64,000 bases of DNA from an uncultured Bacteroidales bacterium (GCA_949298955.1 CASFYQ010000010.1:62001-126000); one strand, 5' to 3'. Counted from the stretch's first letter, positions 10,164 to 19,719 are shown. Notes: generated from the letters alone by a model not told the origin. Numbers and translations: made by a program.

Positions 10164-10410
10164 CAATCTCCCGGTTGAGGGGCGATGTGGTACGGCATGG
10201 AGAACGCCGGCCGGCACAACCCGAGGCCTTGTCGGCTTTTGCCCATGGCGGCAAGTACCGATGGTTTGCCGTTTGTTTTATGCCACATACATTCAATTCT
10301 TTGTTCTTGAACGTTTTGTAGTCCTTTTTGTTTAAGGGGAAGAGTCTGCTTTTATCACTCCCGGTAGGAGGAGTATGAAATTGTAGTTCCCGCTTTTTTC
10401 GCTATCTTTG

Positions 10411-10500
10411 TTACACGAAGATAGAATGCGGTTTGGAATAAAAAATATCTGAAACGATGTTTCGATGTTTTATCCTCCGCTCACCTTTTACTATCTTTGC
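10411..10500 (+). repeat. Dispersed promoter-hairpin element, copy E (upstream of the NhaP2-type antiporter)
   Basis: 90 bases. The distal end (ACACGAAGATAGAATGCGG) and the proximal core (CTCACCTTTTACTATCTTTG, -7 box at 10492-10499) match the four other loci. The centre folds as GAAAC-GAT-GTTTC extended by ATC/GAT and AAAA/TTTT. The end of a further degraded copy (TATCTTTG, 10403-10410) abuts it. Read toward the antiporter gene, 27 bases downstream. The rest of the gap from 10164 to 10402 holds no gene that I can support. Confidence 0.75.
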
Positions 10501-10526
10501 ATACATTAAAAAAAATAGAGAGTTTT

Positions 10527-12032
10527 ATGGTTATTAGTCCCGAGAATGTGTTGTTGGTAGGAGCGATTCTGTTGTTCCTGAGTGTGCTTGTAGGAAAGAC
10601 CGGAGCCCGGTTTGGAGTCCCTGCCCTGTTGCTGTTTTTGGGGGTGGGCATGCTGGCCGGTTCCGATGGCTTCGGCATTCATTTCGACAGTCCCCAGATA
10701 GCCCAGTTTATAGGAACGATAGCCTTGTGTATCATTTTGTTCTCGGGTGGTATGGATACCTCCTACCGCGAAATCAAGCCGGTGTTGGCACCGGGTGTGA
10801 TGCTGGCAACGCTAGGGGTGCTTATGACAACAGTCATTACGGGATTCTTTATTTATTCGCTTGTCGATTTCCTGCCTGGCGATTTCCAGCTGGGCTTGCT
10901 CGAATCGATGTTGCTGGCGGCTGTGATGTCGTCGACCGATTCGGCTTCGGTCTTTTCGATTCTGCGCTCGAAGGGTATCTCCTTGAAAGAGCGATTGCGC
11001 CCTACGCTCGAGTTAGAGAGCGGCAGTAACGACCCGATGGCCTATATGCTCACTCTGTTGTTAATTCAAATTATCGAGATAGGTACCGTCGATTGGGGCA
11101 ATGCCGTGTTGCTGTTGGTCATGCAGCTGGCCATAGGGGCGGCGTTGGGATTTGCCTTGGGGTATGCCGTGGTGTGGATTATCAACCGCATCGATGTGCC
11201 CAACGAGTCGCTCTATCCCGTGCTGCTGCTGGCTTGCGTTTTCTTCGTTTTTGCCTTTACCAACCTGTTGCAGGGCAACGGCTATCTGGCTGTCTATATT
11301 GCCGGGCTGGTGGTGGGGAATCGCCGGTTGGTGCACAAACGCAGCCTTACTACCTTTTTCGACGGTTTCACCTGGCTGTTTCAAATTGTCATGTTTCTCA
11401 CGCTGGGGTTGCTGGTCAACCCCTCGGAGTTGCCCGCCGTGGCCGGAGTGAGTTTGCTGGTCGCTTTCTTTATGATAGTCGTTTCGCGTCCCATCTCGGT
11501 TTTTGTCAGTCTTTTGCCGTTCCGTAAATTTACTTTCCGGGCACGCACCTATATCTCGTGGGTGGGGCTGCGCGGAGCCGTGCCCATTATCTTTGCCACA
11601 TATCCCCTCATGTCGGCCGAGATACCCAATGCCCGCATGATTTTCAACGTGGTCTTCTTTGTCACCATCGTTTCCCTGCTGGTACAGGGTACTACCGTGA
11701 GTGCCATGGCCCGCTGGTTGGGCCTGATAGGAAAGGGTGAGGAGAAGGAGATTTTCAATGTGGCGTTGCCCGACGAAATCAAGTCGGCGATGAGCGAAAT
11801 CGAACTTACCGAACAGACCCTGGCGGGCGGGAACAAATTGATGAATCTGGCTTTGCCCGACAATACACTGGTGGTAATGGTCAAACGCGATACGCACTAT
11901 TTCGTGCCCAAGGGGCACACCCAACTCGAACCCGGCGACCGGCTGCTGGTTATTTCGGATAACGACGAAGAACTGCGCCGCAGCTACGAGAGCTTGGGTA
12001 TCAGCCGTTATACCCTGCGCAAAAACCGGTAG
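10527..12032 (+). CDS. Potassium/proton antiporter, CPA1/NhaP2 type
   Basis: 501 residues from ATG 10527; an upstream in-frame ATG at 10497 lies inside the promoter box and is rejected. About 12 membrane segments occupy residues 1-400 (Na+/H+ exchanger fold), with the conserved acidic motif around DSASVFSIL and ESGSNDPMA. A cytosolic RCK_C/TrkA-C domain follows (about 410-490, with GNKLMNLALP and LEPGDRLLVISD). Members exchange K+ (or Na+) for H+ across the inner membrane in pH and volume control, with the RCK domain sensing a ligand. The gene is monocistronic and driven by repeat copy E. Confidence 0.9.
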   Translation: MVISPENVLLVGAILLFLSVLVGKTGARFGVPALLLFLGVGMLAGSDGFGIHFDSPQIAQFIGTIALCIILFSGGMDTSYREIKPVLAPGVMLATLGVLMTTVITGFFIYSLVDFLPGDFQLGLLESMLLAAVMSSTDSASVFSILRSKGISLKERLRPTLELESGSNDPMAYMLTLLLIQIIEIGTVDWGNAVLLLVMQLAIGAALGFALGYAVVWIINRIDVPNESLYPVLLLACVFFVFAFTNLLQGNGYLAVYIAGLVVGNRRLVHKRSLTTFFDGFTWLFQIVMFLTLGLLVNPSELPAVAGVSLLVAFFMIVVSRPISVFVSLLPFRKFTFRARTYISWVGLRGAVPIIFATYPLMSAEIPNARMIFNVVFFVTIVSLLVQGTTVSAMARWLGLIGKGEEKEIFNVALPDEIKSAMSEIELTEQTLAGGNKLMNLALPDNTLVVMVKRDTHYFVPKGHTQLEPGDRLLVISDNDEELRRSYESLGISRYTLRKNR

Positions 12033-12220
12033 CGGCCACCCTCCTCAGAATCGGCCCTTTTCCTGCGGGTGGAAGAGTCCGGCTCTTCGGGAAAGAGGGT
12101 ATGCGTGTGAAACCCGTTCGGCCCGTTCGGTAAAACCGACAATCCATTTAAACAAGCCGGATAGAAAAGATTTCTCCTTGGGTGAAAAACTTTCGGCGAT
12201 TATGCAAGGCAAAACCTATA

Positions 12221-12236
12221 TATTTTTGTATTTTTG
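12221..12236 (+). promoter_or_regulatory. Putative -7 boxes for purH and the rod-shape cluster
   Basis: Two overlapping-phase matches TATTTTTG (12221-12228 and 12229-12236), 28-36 bases before the purH start. The preceding gap 12033-12220 shows only a short GAAGAG/CTCTTC hairpin. Confidence 0.5.
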
Positions 12237-12263
12237 TGGCAAATTTATATAGTGCAATGCTTT

Positions 12264-13787
12264 ATGCTTGAAAATAAGAAAATTAAAACAGCTCTTGTCT
12301 CGGTTTTTCATAAAGATGGCTTAGACGAAATTTTGAAACTTTTACATGCCGAAGGGGTAGAATTTATCTCGACCGGCGGCACACAGTCGTTTATCGAATC
12401 GCTGGGAATCCCCTGCGGGGCAGTCGAGGACCTGACGGGTTATCCCTCTATTCTGGGCGGTCGGGTAAAAACCCTTCACCCCAAAGTTTTCGGCGGAATA
12501 CTCAACCGTCGGGAGAACGAAACCGATCAGCAACAAATTGCTCAATATGAAATACCCTCGATCGACTTGGTTATCGTCGATCTCTATCCCTTTGAAGAGA
12601 CGGTGGCTTCGGGAGCCGACGAGAGTGCAATCATCGAAAAGATAGACATAGGCGGCATCTCGCTCATACGGGCCGCTGCCAAAAATTATAAGGACGTGGT
12701 TATCGTGGCTTCGAAAGCCCAGTATGCTCCGCTGTTGTCGCTGCTCAAAGAGAAGGGCGCCAATACCTCGCTCGACGACCGCCGCTGGTTTGCCAAGGAG
12801 GCATTTGCCGTATCGTCGGGCTATGACAGCGCCATCTTCAACTATTTCGACGGTGGTGAAGGTTCGGCCTTCCGCTATGCCGGCAACCATGCCAAGGCGT
12901 TGCGTTATGGCGAGAATCCCCATCAGAAAGGTACGTTCTATGGCAATTTCGACGAAATGTTCGAACAGCTCCACGGCAAGGAAATTTCGTATAACAACCT
13001 GCTCGACATCGATGCCGCCGTGTCGCTGATTGCCGAGTTCGACGAGACCACGTTCGCCATCTTGAAGCACAACAATGCCTGCGGCCTGGCCTCGCGCGAC
13101 ACACTGCTCGACGCTTGGAAGGATGCGCTCGCCGGCGACCCCGTGTCGGCATTCGGCGGTGTTCTCATCACCAATCGTCCCATCGACAAGGCAACGGCCG
13201 AGGAGATGCACAAAATCTTCTTCGAGGTATGTATCGCCCCCGGTTATGATGCCGAGGCACTCGAAATATTGGAACAGAAAAAAAATCGTATTATCCTTGT
13301 GCAGAAACCCTTCCAGGCTCCTGCACGTCAGTTCCGCTCGCTGCTGAACGGGGTACTGGTGCAAGACCGCGACCTCTACCGCGAGAAACCCGAAGAATTG
13401 CGTCAGGTAACCGACAAGGCCGTGACACCTGCCGAAATAGACGACCTGCTGTTTGCCAACAAAATTGTGAAACACAGCAAGTCAAACGCCATCGTTCTGG
13501 CCAAGAACCGTCAGCTCTGCGCCAGCGGCATCGGGCAAACCTCGCGTGTCGACGCTTTGCGCCAGGCCATCGAGAAAGCTCGCTCGTTCGATTTCGACCT
13601 GCAAGGCGCCGTTATGGCATCAGATGCTTTCTTCCCCTTTGCCGACTGTGTGGAGATAGCCCACGAGGCCGGGGTAAATGCCGTAATACAACCGGGCGGG
13701 TCGGTTCGCGACAACGATTCGATCGAGTATTGCAATAAAAATGGTGTAGCTATGGTGATGACCGGAATACGGCATTTCAAACACTAA
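12264..13787 (+). CDS. purH: Bifunctional AICAR transformylase / IMP cyclohydrolase
   Basis: 507 residues from ATG 12264 (MLENKKIKTALVSVFHK). It performs the last two steps of purine synthesis: formylation of AICAR with 10-formyl-THF, then ring closure to IMP. The N-terminal IMP cyclohydrolase (about 1-190) shows the MGS-like ISTGGTQSFIE and GGRVKTLHPKVFGGIL. The C-terminal transformylase shows LRYGENPHQKG, LKHNNACG and the end SDAFFPFAD...QPGGSVRD. It lies 26 bases upstream of mreB on the same strand; this purH-mreBCD linkage is common in Bacteroidetes. Confidence 0.97.
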   Translation: MLENKKIKTALVSVFHKDGLDEILKLLHAEGVEFISTGGTQSFIESLGIPCGAVEDLTGYPSILGGRVKTLHPKVFGGILNRRENETDQQQIAQYEIPSIDLVIVDLYPFEETVASGADESAIIEKIDIGGISLIRAAAKNYKDVVIVASKAQYAPLLSLLKEKGANTSLDDRRWFAKEAFAVSSGYDSAIFNYFDGGEGSAFRYAGNHAKALRYGENPHQKGTFYGNFDEMFEQLHGKEISYNNLLDIDAAVSLIAEFDETTFAILKHNNACGLASRDTLLDAWKDALAGDPVSAFGGVLITNRPIDKATAEEMHKIFFEVCIAPGYDAEALEILEQKKNRIILVQKPFQAPARQFRSLLNGVLVQDRDLYREKPEELRQVTDKAVTPAEIDDLLFANKIVKHSKSNAIVLAKNRQLCASGIGQTSRVDALRQAIEKARSFDFDLQGAVMASDAFFPFADCVEIAHEAGVNAVIQPGGSVRDNDSIEYCNKNGVAMVMTGIRHFKH

Positions 13788-13813
13788 TATAAACTTATAA
13801 TAAAATAGCCGAT

Positions 13814-14833
13814 ATGGGATTATTTTCTTTCACGCAAGAGATAGCCATCGACTTGGGTACGGCCAATACGGTGATTATTCACAACGACAAGATTGTGGTC
13901 GATGAGCCGTCGATGGTGGCGTTGGACAAACGCACCGACAAATTGTTGGCTGTCGGGGAGAAAGCTCGTTTGATGCATGGCAAGACTAATGAAAACATAC
14001 GAACGATACGTCCGTTGCGCGACGGTGTGATTGCCGATTTCTATGCCGCCGAGCAAATGATTCGCGGCATGGTGAAGATGGTGAGCTCCAAGAGCCATTG
14101 GTTTTCGCCCTCGCTGCGCATGGTAATCGGTATCCCCTCGGGCAGTACCGAGGTGGAGATTCGTGCCGTGCGCGACTCGTCGGAACATGCTGGAGGCCGC
14201 GACGTTTATATGATTTACGAGCCTATGGCTGCCGCTATCGGTATCGGTCTCGACGTGCAAGCCCCCGAGGGTAACATGATTGTCGATATAGGCGGCGGAA
14301 CGACCGAGATTGCCGTGATTTCGCTGGGTGGCATCGTATCGAACAACTCGATACGGGTAGCCGGCGATGACCTCACCAACGATATTCAGGAGTATATGGG
14401 ACGCCAGCACAATGTGAAGGTGGGTGAGCGCACGGCCGAGTTGATAAAAATCAACGTAGGTTCGGCCCTCACCGAGCTTGACAATCCCCCCGAAGATTAC
14501 GTGGTACATGGGCCCAACCGAATGACGGCCCTGCCTATGGAGGTGCCTGTCTCGTATCAGGAGATTGCCCACTGTATCGAAAAGTCGATTTCGAAAATCG
14601 AGGCTGCCGTGCTCAATGCTCTCGAGCATACGCCCCCCGAACTTTATGCCGACATCGTGCACAACGGTATTTGGCTGGCCGGTGGCGGTGCCTTGTTGAG
14701 AGGCTTGGACAAACGGTTGACCGACAAGATAGGTATCCCCTTCCACATTGCCGAGGACCCCTTGCATGCTGTGGCCAAGGGTACGGGTGTGGCTTTGAAG
14801 AATATCGACCAGTTCTCGTTCCTTATCCGGTAA
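13814..14833 (+). CDS. mreB: Rod shape-determining protein, actin homologue
   Basis: 339 residues, full length for MreB. Actin-fold signatures are clear: phosphate 1 IDLGTANTVI (near 12-21), phosphate 2 MIVDIGGGTTEIAVIS, and the adenosine motif GIWLAGGGALLRGLD near 285. The N-terminal MGLFSFTQE contains the amphipathic membrane contact. MreB forms antiparallel filaments on the inner membrane and positions the elongasome with MreC, MreD, PBP2 and RodA, all encoded just downstream. Confidence 0.98.
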   Translation: MGLFSFTQEIAIDLGTANTVIIHNDKIVVDEPSMVALDKRTDKLLAVGEKARLMHGKTNENIRTIRPLRDGVIADFYAAEQMIRGMVKMVSSKSHWFSPSLRMVIGIPSGSTEVEIRAVRDSSEHAGGRDVYMIYEPMAAAIGIGLDVQAPEGNMIVDIGGGTTEIAVISLGGIVSNNSIRVAGDDLTNDIQEYMGRQHNVKVGERTAELIKINVGSALTELDNPPEDYVVHGPNRMTALPMEVPVSYQEIAHCIEKSISKIEAAVLNALEHTPPELYADIVHNGIWLAGGGALLRGLDKRLTDKIGIPFHIAEDPLHAVAKGTGVALKNIDQFSFLIR

Positions 14834-14885
14834 GGAGCAAGGTGCGGGAGTGGCCGGGTTTGCCCGGCCGGGATTCACGAGATAG

Positions 14886-14922
14886 ACGAGTTGCAAAGGC
14901 CCGGACGGCCGTTGCAACTCGT
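14886..14922 (+). other. Strong hairpin between mreB and mreC
   Basis: Perfect 11-bp stem ACGAGTTGCAA / TTGCAACTCGT with a 15-base GC-rich loop, 52 bases after the mreB stop and 31 bases before mreC. No T tract follows, so it is more likely an mRNA stabiliser, processing site or partial attenuator than a full terminator; mreB is needed in large excess over mreC. Confidence 0.6.
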
Positions 14923-14953
14923 TGTTGGTAGTCAAAAGACCAGATAATAGGCA

Positions 14954-15799
14954 ATGCGCAACTTATTCGATTTTTTGTGGAGGCATAGCTCATGGATTGT
15001 ATTTGCAATCTATGTGGTGCTTTGTTGCGTCTTGTTGTTTGACCGCAATCCCTACCAGCGCAGTGTTTATTTCTCGTCGGCCAATCGGGCGGCCGTGGTG
15101 GTTTACGATTTGAAATCGGAGGTCTCGTCATATCTGGGTTTGCGAAAAGCCAACCGCGACTTGCAGTTGCGTAACGGAGAGCTCGAGATGGAGGTCGTTA
15201 ACCTGAAAGCCCAACTCAACAATTACCGCTCGGCTGTTGGAAAAGATACGATACCGGCCGACTCGGTGCTTCACGACTACGATTTCGTGGTAGCTCGCGT
15301 GGTCAATAACAGTGTGGCGCAAATCAACAATTACATTACCATCGACAAGGGACGCGCCGACGGCATCGAACCCGAGATGGGGGTAGTCGACCAGAACGGT
15401 GTGGTGGGCATCATCAACGTGGTGGGCGAGCATCATGCCGTAGCCATCTCGGTTCTGAATCCCAAACTGCGCCTTAGCTGTAAAGTGAAAGGCAGCAACT
15501 ATTTCGGGTCGTTGGTATGGGACGCCGTGAGCCCCCGCTATGCCATACTCGAAGAGATGCCCCGCCATGTAGAGTTCGCTCCGGGCGACACGATTGTCAC
15601 CAGCGGCTATTCGTCGGTTTTTCCCGAGGGGTTGATGGTTGGCGTCATCAGCGACTACAAGAAGCAACGCGACGACAATTTCTATGCCTTGCAGGTCGAA
15701 TTGAGTACCGATTTCGGATGTTTGGGCTATGTGCGTATTATCTCGAACCGCATGAAGGAAGAACAGGACAAACTGGAAAAGGAGGCCCGCTATGAGTGA
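14954..15799 (+). CDS. mreC: Rod shape-determining protein MreC
   Basis: 281 residues. A short cytosolic tail, one membrane segment (about 12-32), a coiled coil (about 60-100), then the periplasmic beta-rich domain. Conserved features include IDKGRADGIEPEMGVVDQNGVVGII and PGDTIVTSGYSSVFPEGLMVG. MreC scaffolds PBP2 and RodA activation in the elongasome. Its stop overlaps the mreD start by 8 bases, so translation is coupled. Confidence 0.96.
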   Translation: MRNLFDFLWRHSSWIVFAIYVVLCCVLLFDRNPYQRSVYFSSANRAAVVVYDLKSEVSSYLGLRKANRDLQLRNGELEMEVVNLKAQLNNYRSAVGKDTIPADSVLHDYDFVVARVVNNSVAQINNYITIDKGRADGIEPEMGVVDQNGVVGIINVVGEHHAVAISVLNPKLRLSCKVKGSNYFGSLVWDAVSPRYAILEEMPRHVEFAPGDTIVTSGYSSVFPEGLMVGVISDYKKQRDDNFYALQVELSTDFGCLGYVRIISNRMKEEQDKLEKEARYE

Positions 15800-16310
15800 T
15801 TGGTTGCGATATTTGTTTCTCTTTGTCATCGTCGTGCTCTTGCAGGTGATTATCGGCAACAACATACACCTGTTCGGGGTGGCCATTCCTTTCTTTTACA
15901 TCTATTTTATTTTGCGGCTTCCATTGTCGCTTTCGGTCAACTGGGTTATGACTCTGGCTTTTGTGCTGGGGCTCACCATCGATATTTTCAGCAACACGCC
16001 GGGCATGAATGCCCTTGCGTGTGTGGTGTTGGCCGCATTGCGCAAACCGGTACTCAATCTCTATACGCCTCGGGGCGAAGACTATGCCGAGGCCGTGCCG
16101 TCGATTCGCAGCTTCGGCATGTCGCTCTATGTGCGTTATGCTCTCACGCTTTCGCTCTGTTTCTGTGCAGCGCTTTTCTTGGTCGAGTCGTTGAGCCTGC
16201 TCAACATCGGGCGACTCATAGCCCGGGTGGCGGCAAGTACCGCCTTGACTTTTCTGGTAATTTTGGGAATGGACAGTTTAACGAAATCGGGTCGTGAGAA
16301 AAGATTATAA
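15792..16310 (+). CDS. mreD: Rod shape-determining protein MreD
   Basis: 172 residues with five or six membrane segments and little else, typical of MreD (for example FVLGLTIDIFSNTPGMNAL, the conserved D-x-F...G segment). An inner-membrane partner of MreC in the elongasome. Overlaps mreC at its start and the mrdA start at its end (16294-16310). Confidence 0.9.
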   Translation: MSDWLRYLFLFVIVVLLQVIIGNNIHLFGVAIPFFYIYFILRLPLSLSVNWVMTLAFVLGLTIDIFSNTPGMNALACVVLAALRKPVLNLYTPRGEDYAEAVPSIRSFGMSLYVRYALTLSLCFCAALFLVESLSLLNIGRLIARVAASTALTFLVILGMDSLTKSGREKRL

Positions 16311-18156
16311 ACTGGCCAAACGCAAGTATGTAATCGGGGGCATCGTGCTGGTGATAGCTTGCATCTACATTGTGCGCCTCTTTTCGTTGCAGGTACTCAA
16401 CGACGAATACAAGCAGTATGCCGACGGTAATGCTTTCTTGAAAAAAACACAATACCCTTCGCGCGGACTCATCTACGACCGCACAGGCAAGTTGCTGGTA
16501 TTCAATCAACCGGCCTACGATGTGATGATGATTGTGCGGGAGGTGAAGCCTTTCGATACGCTCGATTTTTGCCGCACGGTGGGCATCACTCGCGAGCAGT
16601 TCGACAAGCGCATGGAAGACATGAAGAACCCGCGTCTCAACCCCGGTTACTCGTCGTATACTCCTCAGACCTTTATGACCCAGCTTTCGGCACAGGACTA
16701 CGGCCGGCTGCAAGAGAAACTTTACCGCTTCCCCGGCTTTTTCATACAGAACCGTATGTTGCGGCAGTATGCCTATCCTGTGGCCGCCAATGTGTTGGGC
16801 AATATACGCGAAGTCTCGCCTCGCGACATCGAGAAGGACAACTACTACAAACGGGGCGACTACACGGGCGACTTGGGTATCGAGCGCTCTTATGAGACGG
16901 TGTTGCGTGGAGAGAAGGGAGTGGAGATTCTGTTGCGCGACGCTCACGGACGCATCAAAGGCCGGTATGAAGACGGCCGCTACGACGTGGCACCCGTCTC
17001 GGGGAAGAACCTGAAACTGTCGATCGATGTCGAGTTGCAGGCCTATGGCGAGAAGCTGATGCAGAATAAAATCGGGGCTATCGTAGCTATCGAGCCTTCG
17101 ACGGGCGAGATACTGGCCATGGTGTCGAGTCCCACCTACGACCCCTCGATGCTGGTTGGGCGCGAACGGGGAAAAAACTATTTGAAGCTGAACCGCGACA
17201 AATACAAGCCCCTCTACGACCGGGCACTCATGGCAGCCTATCCGCCGGGGTCGACCTTCAAGCCCACGCAGGGGCTCATCTTCCTGAACGAAGGTATCAT
17301 CACCGAGAACACGCTCTATCCCTGTTACCACGGGTTCGTGTCGGGCCGCTTGAAAGTGGGGTGCCACGGACACGCTTCGCCGCTGTCGTTGCTGCCGGCA
17401 TTGCAAACCTCGTGTAACGCTTTCTTCTGCTATGGATTGCGCTCGATGATCGATAACCGCACCAAGTACAAGTCGGCCGCCGAGGCTTTCAATATCTGGA
17501 AAGATTATCTCGTCTCGATGGGCTACGGCTATCGGCTGGGGGTCGATTTGCCGGGCGAAAGCCGGGGCTTTATTCCTAACAGCAGCTATTACAATAAAAT
17601 ATATGGCGATAATCGTTGGAGTGCCCTCACGATTATATCGGTCGCCATCGGGCAGGGCGAGGTGCTGGCCACCCCGTTGCAGATTGCCAATCTGTCGGCA
17701 ACGATTGCCAACCGGGGTTATTATTATACACCTCACCTCATTCGCGAGATACAGGACACGACCATCAGTGCCGAGTATACCACGCCCAAGCACACGATGG
17801 TCGACAAGCATTACTACGACTATGTGGTCGAGGGCATGCGCATGGCAGTAACCGGCGGTACCTGCCGTGTGGGAGCTATTCCCGGCATCGAGGTGTGTGG
17901 CAAGACGGGTACGGCGCAGAACCCTCATGGCAAAGACCACTCGGCTTTCATGGGATTCGCTCCCATGAATAATCCCAAGATTGCCATTGCCGTGTATGTC
18001 GAGAATGCCGGGTTCGGAGCCACTTATGGCGTGCCCATCGGGAGCCTTATGATGGAGATGTATTTGAACCGGAAGATTGCGCCGGAACGGAAATACCTCG
18101 AAGAACGTATGTTACAATCCAATACGATTATATACAGTGGAGTCAAGAAGCACTAA
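16294..18156 (+). CDS. mrdA: Penicillin-binding protein 2, peptidoglycan transpeptidase
   Basis: 620 residues from GTG 16294. One N-terminal membrane anchor (about 12-32), then the pedestal/dimerisation domain and the transpeptidase domain. The active-site motifs are PPGSTFKPTQG (SxxK, Ser nucleophile near 323), TSCNAFF (SxN) and VCGKTGTAQNP (KTG). It cross-links lateral-wall peptidoglycan together with RodA. The start overlaps the mreD end by 17 bases and the gene end overlaps rodA, consistent with tight coupling of the shape operon. Confidence 0.97.
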   Translation: MRKDYKLAKRKYVIGGIVLVIACIYIVRLFSLQVLNDEYKQYADGNAFLKKTQYPSRGLIYDRTGKLLVFNQPAYDVMMIVREVKPFDTLDFCRTVGITREQFDKRMEDMKNPRLNPGYSSYTPQTFMTQLSAQDYGRLQEKLYRFPGFFIQNRMLRQYAYPVAANVLGNIREVSPRDIEKDNYYKRGDYTGDLGIERSYETVLRGEKGVEILLRDAHGRIKGRYEDGRYDVAPVSGKNLKLSIDVELQAYGEKLMQNKIGAIVAIEPSTGEILAMVSSPTYDPSMLVGRERGKNYLKLNRDKYKPLYDRALMAAYPPGSTFKPTQGLIFLNEGIITENTLYPCYHGFVSGRLKVGCHGHASPLSLLPALQTSCNAFFCYGLRSMIDNRTKYKSAAEAFNIWKDYLVSMGYGYRLGVDLPGESRGFIPNSSYYNKIYGDNRWSALTIISVAIGQGEVLATPLQIANLSATIANRGYYYTPHLIREIQDTTISAEYTTPKHTMVDKHYYDYVVEGMRMAVTGGTCRVGAIPGIEVCGKTGTAQNPHGKDHSAFMGFAPMNNPKIAIAVYVENAGFGATYGVPIGSLMMEMYLNRKIAPERKYLEERMLQSNTIIYSGVKKH

Positions 18157-19588
18157 CATATGGCGTTCGATCGACTGGGTGACGGTCGTCTTGTACCTCA
18201 TTCTCATCTTTTGCGGCTGGGTGAGTATCTATGCCGCCAGCTACGATTTTGACAACGCCAGTATCTTCGACTTTGCCGAGCGTTCGGGCAAGCAACTCAT
18301 GTGGATAGGACTCTCGCTCGTGCTGGCCTTTATGATTCTGATGGTCGATTTCAGGGTCTATGAGACCTATGCCTATCTCTTTTACGGCATCGTGATGGTG
18401 TTGCTTGTCGCCACCATATTTCTGGCTCCCGACATCAAGGGGTCGCGTTCATGGCTGGTGCTGGGACCGGTGAGCCTGCAACCGGCCGAGTTTGCCAAGT
18501 TTGCCACCGCGCTTGCTCTGGCACGGTCGTTCGGTACCTATGGCTTTTCCTTGAAAAACCGGCGCGACCTTTTCCGGGCCGTCTTCACCATCGTGTTGCC
18601 CATTGTTCTCATTATCGCCCAGCAGGAGACGGGGTCGGCGTTGGTCTTTGTCTCGCTCATCTTTGTCCTCTATCGCGAGGGGCTGTCGGGGCTCTTCCTT
18701 TTCTACGGGCTGTGCGCTATCGTTTATTTTGTGGTGGCCGTCAAGTATTCGAGTCTCATGTGGGGAGCTGTGTCTGCCGGCGAGGTGCTGGTGTTTGTCT
18801 TTATCTTTCTGGTGGTGGCCGGCATGTTGCTGTTCTACCAAAAGAACCGAAAGTCGGCCCGCTATCTCATGTGGGCCTATCTGGTCGTGGCGGCGGCAAG
18901 CGGTGTGCTGCTTTATTGCGAGGTACCGGTCAATCTGCTCTATGTGTGTATAGGTACGATGGCAGCCACGGTCATATACTTGCTGGTGCTTTATTTCTCG
19001 ACCCGTTCGCTGCGCCTGCTCACAATTCTGGCAACGGCGATTGTCTCGGTGGTTTTTCTTTTTTCGGTCGACTATGCTTTCAACGATGTGCTGGAACCCC
19101 ACCAGCAAAAGCGCATCAAGGTAGCACTGGGCATGGAGGAAGATTTGCGGGGGGCCGGCTATAACGTGAACCAGTCGAAAATCGCTATCGGCTCGGGAGG
19201 CTTTTGGGGAAAGGGTTTCCTCAATGGTACCCAGACCAAGCTGAAATATGTACCCGAGCAAGATACCGATTTCATCTTTTGTACCATTGGCGAGGAAGAG
19301 GGATTTTGGGGCGCCGTGGGGGTAATCCTGCTCTTCGTCACGCTCATCTTTCGGCTCATGGCCATTGGCGAACGACAGCACTCGGCTTTTGGTCGGGTCT
19401 ATGCCTACTGTGTGGTGTCGATTCTCTTTTTCCACCTGGCGGTAAATGTGGGCATGGTGATAGGATTGTGCCCCGTGATAGGTATCCCCTTGCCGTTTTT
19501 CAGCTACGGCGGTTCGTCGTTGTGGGGTTTTACGATTCTGCTTTTTGTCTTGTTGCGCATAGATGCTTCACGCACCGAGCGGCATTGA
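18137..19588 (+). CDS. rodA: Peptidoglycan glycosyltransferase RodA (SEDS family)
   Basis: 483 residues from GTG 18137, chosen because Bacteroidetes RodA proteins start close to the ...NIWRSIDWVTV segment; ATG 18077 would overlap mrdA by 80 bases. About 10-12 membrane segments. SEDS motifs include KGSRSWLVLGPVSLQPAEFAK, EQDTDFIFCTIGEEEGFWG and the end VIGIPLPFFSYGGSSLW. RodA polymerises glycan from lipid II and works with PBP2. Length exceeds E. coli RodA by ~110 residues, from an enlarged central region (about 200-330) with extra membrane segments, usual in this phylum. Confidence 0.95.
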   Translation: MESRSTNIWRSIDWVTVVLYLILIFCGWVSIYAASYDFDNASIFDFAERSGKQLMWIGLSLVLAFMILMVDFRVYETYAYLFYGIVMVLLVATIFLAPDIKGSRSWLVLGPVSLQPAEFAKFATALALARSFGTYGFSLKNRRDLFRAVFTIVLPIVLIIAQQETGSALVFVSLIFVLYREGLSGLFLFYGLCAIVYFVVAVKYSSLMWGAVSAGEVLVFVFIFLVVAGMLLFYQKNRKSARYLMWAYLVVAAASGVLLYCEVPVNLLYVCIGTMAATVIYLLVLYFSTRSLRLLTILATAIVSVVFLFSVDYAFNDVLEPHQQKRIKVALGMEEDLRGAGYNVNQSKIAIGSGGFWGKGFLNGTQTKLKYVPEQDTDFIFCTIGEEEGFWGAVGVILLFVTLIFRLMAIGERQHSAFGRVYAYCVVSILFFHLAVNVGMVIGLCPVIGIPLPFFSYGGSSLWGFTILLFVLLRIDASRTERH

Positions 19589-19689
19589 TTCATGCCGCAT
19601 ATTCTCTTCCTCTGAAAAAATGTAGAGGCCGGAGGTGGCTTTTTGTCAAGCCGGTAATTGATTAAAAATGTTAATTTTTTGACGAACTG

Positions 19690-19719
19690 TTTGCTTTTTA
19701 GGGAAATACCTTATATTTG
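19690..19719 (+). promoter_or_regulatory. -33/-7 promoter for the OmpA-barrel gene
   Basis: TTTG (19690-19693), an 18-base spacer and TATATTTG (19712-19719). The leader to the ATG at 19885 is then ~160 bases, long enough for post-transcriptional control. Nothing else is seen in 19589-19884. Confidence 0.6.

Noticed and set aside
10103..10321. 72-residue open frame after trmD
   Set aside because: Overlaps the trmD end out of frame, has no promoter and no recognisable features.
16216..17940. 574-residue open frame on the minus strand
   Set aside because: Antisense to mrdA, whose SxxK, SxN and KTG motifs are intact; a shadow of the coding frame.
18077..18136. Longer N-terminus for RodA
   Set aside because: Would overlap mrdA by 80 bases and adds 20 residues not expected in RodA; GTG 18137 gives the usual start.
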